Source of the DNA: Acutalibacter sp. | GTDB taxonomy: Bacteria > Bacillota > Clostridia > Oscillospirales > Acutalibacteraceae | Direction: 5' to 3' | Assembly: GCA_022511515.1 (NCBI GenBank) | Contig: JAFLRP010000157.1 | Span: forward strand, 1 to 36,082 | Length of the DNA: 36,082 nt | In this document: positions 32,103 through 36,082 of the stretch, piece by piece | How the letters are laid out: every line of letters starts with the position of its first letter | How positions within the stretch are numbered: position 1 is the stretch's first letter | Translations under genes and position numbers: made by a program | Notes under the pieces: generated by a model | Databases searched by the model: none | Told to the model about the DNA's origin: nothing | The model's input: the letters and a program-made list of their open reading frames with translations, nothing else

Positions 32103-32597
32103 ATGATGAGAGCGGTAACTTGGATATCTTCCCCGGTGGGAACGCTGAAGCTGGCGGAGGAAAACGGCATGATCACAGAGCTGCGGTTTGAGGAGTGGGA
32201 CGGCAAGACGCCGAAGACGGAAACGAAACTGCTTTCCCGGGCAAGAGAGGAGCTCCGGGAATACTTTGCCGGGAAGCGGAGAGAATTCACCCTGCCGCTG
32301 GCGCCGAAAGGGACGGAGTTCCAACGTCGGGTGTGGGAGGCGCTTTTGACCATCCCCTACGGAGAGACCAGAAGCTACGGTGAAATCGCCGCCCTTATAG
32401 GTTCTCCCAAAGCGTCCCGGGCGGTGGGTTCGGCCAATCACCGGAATCCCATTTCCATTTTCATCCCCTGCCACCGGGTCATCGGCGCGGACGGCTCTCT
32501 CACCGGCTACGGCGGCGGGCTGGAGGTCAAACGCGCCCTGCTGGCGATAGAGCGGAAGGCCATCCTGCGGACGGATGACCTTTCCCGGTTCAGATAG
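32103..32597 (+). CDS. ogt: Methylated-DNA--protein-cysteine methyltransferase
   Basis: Suicide repair of O6-methylguanine in DNA. The 164-residue product has the N-terminal SSPVGTL start, GTEFQRRVWEALLTIPYGETRSYGEIA (about 68-94), and the active-site IPCHRVIGADGSLTGYGGGLEVKRALLAIE (~120-150) with nucleophilic Cys in PCHR; the full Ogt/AdaB signature is intact. The start is ATG 32103, after AAGGA; a second ATG follows directly. It is a single gene between the divergent amidase and the SLH-LRR gene. It is not in the SOS-box region of lexA. Confidence 0.97.
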   Translation: MMRAVTWISSPVGTLKLAEENGMITELRFEEWDGKTPKTETKLLSRAREELREYFAGKRREFTLPLAPKGTEFQRRVWEALLTIPYGETRSYGEIAALIGSPKASRAVGSANHRNPISIFIPCHRVIGADGSLTGYGGGLEVKRALLAIERKAILRTDDLSRFR

Positions 32598-32649
32598 AGT
32601 TCAGAAAAATCCCGGGAAAAAGGTTTTTGTGAACTCGTGAAAAAATGAA

Positions 32650-32678
32650 TTGAATCTTTCAAAAAGTTATGGTATACT
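32650..32678 (+). promoter_or_regulatory. Promoter of the SLH-LRR protein gene
   Basis: TTGAAT (32650-32655), 17-base spacer, TATACT (32673-32678); predicted leader of about 65 bases. Confidence 0.8.
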
Positions 32679-32749
32679 TAACATAAATATATACAATGGC
32701 GGAAATCTGTCATTGTGTCCTGAAAGCGTATCAAGGAGTGAATTTACTT

Positions 32750-34516
32750 ATGGAGAGAAAAAATCGCAGGCGCCGCAGCAGGCCGATTTGTCTGATTTTG
32801 GCGGTAATGCTGTTGATTTCCGCGCTGCCCCTGACAGGGCTGACGGCTTCCGCCGCCAACATGAAGGGTGCGTTCTTCGTCAGCGGAAATCCGCCCTTTG
32901 CCTATGTGGTTACCGGTCTCCGGGCGGAGGACGGCGACGACACGGTAAAGCTGTACCAGAATGCCGACATGCAGTCCTATGACGGCTACAGCGGGGAGTA
33001 CACCATTCCGGAGCGTGTCTATGACGTAAGTGACATGAAATATTACACCGTCACGGAAATCGGCGGCGCGGTGGGAGACACCGTTCCCGGCGCTTTTGAG
33101 GGCGTGGGGCTGCGGGGCGTCGTACTTCCGAAGACTGTCGCCACCATCGGTGCGCGGGCCTTTGCCGACTGCACCTCTCTCAGGGAGATCACGTTCCCCA
33201 CTTCGGTGACAAGCCTTGCCGTCAACGCCTTTGACAGGGTCTATCTGCAGCAGTTGACACTGAACGTCAGCAATGGGGCCACCCTGTTTTCCAATTCCGC
33301 TTACATGCCTCAGAACGATTCGAGTCTGATCACGCTGCCCCATGAGCTTACGGAGCTGATCATTTCCGCTCCTCTGACCGTTGTGGGCCCGGTTTCTGTT
33401 TCCGGCTCCACCAGAGTATCCAATACCGGCGTTACCGTGCAGGGCGGCGCTTCTCTGACGCTGTGGGGGACACTGTCCGGCACAGGCGTGATCGAGGTGA
33501 GAAACAGCGGTACGCTGACTTTACAAGCCTCTCCTGTGGGATACAGCGGGTCCATCCGGCTGAGCGGGGCGGATTCCGCTCTGGTCAACCATAGCTCCGC
33601 TGCTGTTACCGTACAGAATGCTGCAGGGCAGACGATGACTGTCCAGCCCGGCGAGACCTTCACCGGAAAGCAGAGCAGCAATGACCCTGCCTATGATCCC
33701 GATGGGAACGGGGGAACTCTGATTCGCCCCAAAATCATAGCCAATTACGGCGGCTCCATCACCGTAGAGGACGGCGGCAAAGTGGTGGTCATTTCCGCCT
33801 ATGCGGGATTCCATGTGGAGAACGTCATCATCAACGGCTTGTCCATGGGACCCATCACCCGGTACGAATTTGAGGTTGCCAGCGAGGCGAATACGGTGGA
33901 GGTTGTCTTCGCCCAAGGCGGCGCTCTGGAAGGACCTGAGCCCCCCATCACAGACCCCTCCTTTTTTGTAGATGTTCCCGCTGACGCTTCCTATGCTGCG
34001 GCAGTCAAATTCCTTTTCAATAACGGCATTTTGCAGGGCGTCAGCAGGACGCAATTCGCGCCGAATCAGATCACCAGCCGCGCCATGTTTGTTTCCGTTA
34101 TGAAGCGGCTGGAGATTTACGGCGCCAGCTTCCATTTGAAGTGCAAAACGCCTGTCTATTCTGAGGATGTGGACAAAAATGCTTGGTATGCCGAGTCTGC
34201 CGGCTGGGCCATGGGCACAGGGGTCCTTCCCATGGTGAACGGCGTATTCTGGCCCAACCGGCCAATCACCCGGGAAGAGGCCGCCCTCTGCCTGAGCCGC
34301 TTCAATCACTTGAGAGGATACGCCACGCCCATCGATGCCGGCATGTACCACGGATACTGGGATTCCACCCTGCTGGGGCCGGAGTCCCGCAACGCCATGC
34401 TGTGGGCGGTGCGCTGCGGATATCTCACCGCGAAAAACGGAACGCTGAATCCCGCCGGGCAGATCACCAGAGCGGAAATGGCGCAGATGTTCGCCCGCTA
34501 TTTGCAGACGAGATGA
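32750..34516 (+). CDS. SLH-anchored surface protein with BspA-type leucine-rich repeats
   Basis: A 588-residue exported protein of unknown function. A basic N-terminus and signal peptide (1-36, ending in TASAAN) are followed by a short BspA/LRR_5-type leucine-rich part (about 80-165: LRGVVLPKTVATIGARAFADCTSLREITFPTSV) and a beta-rich region (~190-400) with repeating V/T/G strands that resembles a beta-helix or repeat-type adhesin. Three C-terminal SLH domains follow (about 402-455, 460-515, 530-588). The start is placed at ATG 32750 behind AAGGAGTG; an earlier in-frame ATG at 32696 would not give a signal peptide. It precedes the MATE gene by 59 bases with no terminator between. Confidence 0.88.
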   Translation: MERKNRRRRSRPICLILAVMLLISALPLTGLTASAANMKGAFFVSGNPPFAYVVTGLRAEDGDDTVKLYQNADMQSYDGYSGEYTIPERVYDVSDMKYYTVTEIGGAVGDTVPGAFEGVGLRGVVLPKTVATIGARAFADCTSLREITFPTSVTSLAVNAFDRVYLQQLTLNVSNGATLFSNSAYMPQNDSSLITLPHELTELIISAPLTVVGPVSVSGSTRVSNTGVTVQGGASLTLWGTLSGTGVIEVRNSGTLTLQASPVGYSGSIRLSGADSALVNHSSAAVTVQNAAGQTMTVQPGETFTGKQSSNDPAYDPDGNGGTLIRPKIIANYGGSITVEDGGKVVVISAYAGFHVENVIINGLSMGPITRYEFEVASEANTVEVVFAQGGALEGPEPPITDPSFFVDVPADASYAAAVKFLFNNGILQGVSRTQFAPNQITSRAMFVSVMKRLEIYGASFHLKCKTPVYSEDVDKNAWYAESAGWAMGTGVLPMVNGVFWPNRPITREEAALCLSRFNHLRGYATPIDAGMYHGYWDSTLLGPESRNAMLWAVRCGYLTAKNGTLNPAGQITRAEMAQMFARYLQTR

Positions 34517-34575
34517 GTAAACGGAATTCAGACTAAAACACACGAAAAGAAAATGTGAAGGTGGTATAAGCGAAT

Positions 34576-36042
34576 ATGGCCGGTAGAATTTCTGCGCTGT
34601 TCGGCGCACAAGACATGACTCAGGGAAATCCCATGAGAAATTTGGTCAGATTTTCTGCGCCGCTTTTGATCGGCAATATGGCGCAGCAGCTTTACAGCAC
34701 GGTGGACTCCATCGTAGTGGGAAACTATGTGGGAGATAACGCTCTTGCCGCTATCGGCGCCAGCGGTCCTGTTATCAATTTACTTCTGGTGCTGTTCATG
34801 GGCGTTTCCGTGGGCGCAAGCGTTATGGCGTCTCAGTTCTTTGGGGCAAAGGATAAGGATAAGCTTTCCTGGACCATCGGCACCACCATTACGGCGACTT
34901 TTGTCACCACGGTGGTTATCATGATTTTGGGACCGATCCTGACCCCCTGGATGATGAAGGTTTTGAACACGCCGGAAGAGCTGTATCAAATGGCGTGCAA
35001 TTACATGCTGATTTTGTTCGTGGGCTTTTTGGGCAGCGCCTATTACAACGTCATCTCCGGCGTGCTCCGGGGATTGGGTGATTCCATTATGCCGCTGGCG
35101 TTTTTGCTGGTGGCCTGTACCATGAACATCGGCTTGGATATCTGGTTTGTGGCAGGATTTAGAATGGGCGTGGAGGGCGCCGCCTGGGCGACGATCCTGT
35201 CCCAGATGGTTTCCGGCGGGCTGTGCCTGTTCCGGCTGCTCCGCATGAAGGACGTGCTGGAAGTAACGCCCAGAATGCTGATCCCCAAAAAGAGATTGCT
35301 GCTCCAGTTGATCCGTCTCGGTCTGCCCAGCGGCGTGACTCAGGCCATCTTCTCCTTCGCCATGATCATTGTCCAGAGCCTGACCAATTCCTACGGCGCA
35401 TCGGTGCTGGCCGCCAACACGGTGGTCATGAGAGTGGATGGCTTTGCCATGATGCCCACCTTTACCTTCGGCACGGCCATGACCACCTTTGTAGGGCAGA
35501 ATATGGGCGCCGGAAAGCCGGATCGTGCCGTCAAGGGCACCAGAGCCGGCCTGATTTTGGGCTTGAGCGTTTCCGTATTCTTAGTGGCAATGATCCTGCT
35601 CTTCGGCAGATATCTGATCGTCATGTTTACCTCTACGCCTGAGGTGATCAAGCTCGGCAGCCGCATGCTGCAGATTCTGGCGGCGGGCTACATCGCCATG
35701 TCGGTGACGCAGATCCTGTCCGGCACCATGAGAGGCGCCGGCGACACCATGACCCCCATGTGGATCTCCCTGATCACCACGGTGGTCGTCCGCGTTCCCG
35801 TTGCCTACGGCTTGGAATACATCACCCGCCCTGCCGGCGGCGCTATGGGCTCCGGTACCCCTGACCCCTTGTTCCTCTCCCTGCTGATCTCCTGGGTCAT
35901 CGGCGCGGTGCTGACCTCCATCTTCTACATGAAGGGCGGCTGGAAAAAGAAGGCCATCGTGCAGATCCCCGATGGCGCTCCCGTGGCGGAGCAGGAAATC
36001 TCCCTGCAAGCCGATACCGAGTCCGATCCCCACGCGGAGTGA
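34576..36042 (+). CDS. MATE-family multidrug/Na+ antiporter-type efflux protein
   Basis: A 488-residue inner-membrane transporter with about 12 membrane helices in two homologous halves. The first half has SAPLLIGNMAQQLYSTVDSIVVGNYVG and ALAAIGASGPV; the second repeats with LIRLGLPSGVTQ...VLAANTVVMRVDGFAMMP...VGQNMGAGKPDRA. It belongs to the DinF-like/bacterial MATE group that expels organic cations, often in exchange for Na+; the substrate is unknown. GAAGGTGG lies upstream of the ATG. The C-terminus carries a short acidic tail (SLQADTESDPHAE). Possibly co-transcribed with the SLH-LRR gene. After its stop (36043-36082) nothing recognisable is present. Confidence 0.94.
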   Translation: MAGRISALFGAQDMTQGNPMRNLVRFSAPLLIGNMAQQLYSTVDSIVVGNYVGDNALAAIGASGPVINLLLVLFMGVSVGASVMASQFFGAKDKDKLSWTIGTTITATFVTTVVIMILGPILTPWMMKVLNTPEELYQMACNYMLILFVGFLGSAYYNVISGVLRGLGDSIMPLAFLLVACTMNIGLDIWFVAGFRMGVEGAAWATILSQMVSGGLCLFRLLRMKDVLEVTPRMLIPKKRLLLQLIRLGLPSGVTQAIFSFAMIIVQSLTNSYGASVLAANTVVMRVDGFAMMPTFTFGTAMTTFVGQNMGAGKPDRAVKGTRAGLILGLSVSVFLVAMILLFGRYLIVMFTSTPEVIKLGSRMLQILAAGYIAMSVTQILSGTMRGAGDTMTPMWISLITTVVVRVPVAYGLEYITRPAGGAMGSGTPDPLFLSLLISWVIGAVLTSIFYMKGGWKKKAIVQIPDGAPVAEQEISLQADTESDPHAE

Positions 36043-36082
36043 GCTACATACACAAGAAACAACAATGGGCGACGCAGCTGCT

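Overview
The window looks like chromosomal DNA of a gut-type, Gram-positive (monoderm) member of the Clostridia, most likely the Oscillospiraceae. This is inferred from gene content and style, not from a marker gene: moderately high GC, strong Shine-Dalgarno sites, LexA, a SpoIIQ-like M23 protein that suggests spore formation, many S-layer-homology (SLH) surface proteins, and a sodium-pumping decarboxylase. I saw no rRNA, tRNA, CRISPR array, insertion sequence or phage gene.

Region by region. 1-7.6 kb is a plus-strand envelope cluster: an undecaprenyl-phosphate sugar transferase (its 5' end lies outside the window), a WecG/TagA/CpsF glycosyltransferase, a UDP-GlcNAc 2-epimerase and an LtaS-type polymer synthase. 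These are followed by a GNAT enzyme, a VanZ-like protein and a Zn-phospholipase-like protein. 7.6-8.0 kb is non-coding: two tandem copies of a 72-bp unit, each carrying a terminator-like hairpin, then a promoter and a long structured leader. 8.0-11.5 kb is a four-gene Na+-translocating oxaloacetate decarboxylase operon (gamma, biotin carrier, beta, alpha). 11.6-13.5 kb on the minus strand holds an SDR reductase, an AAC(6')-Ie-like acetyltransferase and luxS. 13.6-15.7 kb on the plus strand holds a membrane protein and the SAH/MTA nucleosidase. lexA (minus) follows, with an SOS-box-like operator. 16.4-17.2 kb is mostly non-coding and contains two candidate small-RNA loci.

17.2-24 kb and 30-34.5 kb carry five SLH-anchored exported proteins: one with a transglutaminase-like domain, one GLUG adhesin-like, one GH5 cellulase, one amidase and one leucine-rich-repeat/beta-rich protein. 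Interspersed are an M23 SpoIIQ-like protein, an Eis-like acetyltransferase, YchF, an alpha/beta hydrolase, a YfcE phosphodiesterase, an Ogt methyltransferase and, at the right end, a MATE transporter. At 26.4-28.5 kb an XRE regulator and a clearly AT-richer acyl-CoA ligase diverge around two copies of a palindromic operator; this pair looks horizontally acquired.

How the genes may work together. SLH domains bind secondary cell-wall polysaccharides, often ManNAc-containing. The first cluster encodes the ManNAc-forming epimerase and a family that commonly transfers ManNAc, so the window appears to carry part of the anchor synthesis and five of the anchored cargo proteins. The nucleosidase and LuxS form the complete two-step SAH-to-homocysteine route that also yields the AI-2 precursor. 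The candidates I consider least explained are the structured RNA locus at 16.6-16.8 kb, the duplicated terminator units at 7.6 kb, the leader of the sodium pump operon, and the SLH-transglutaminase-like protein. All functional calls come from reading motifs by eye; no database search was run.
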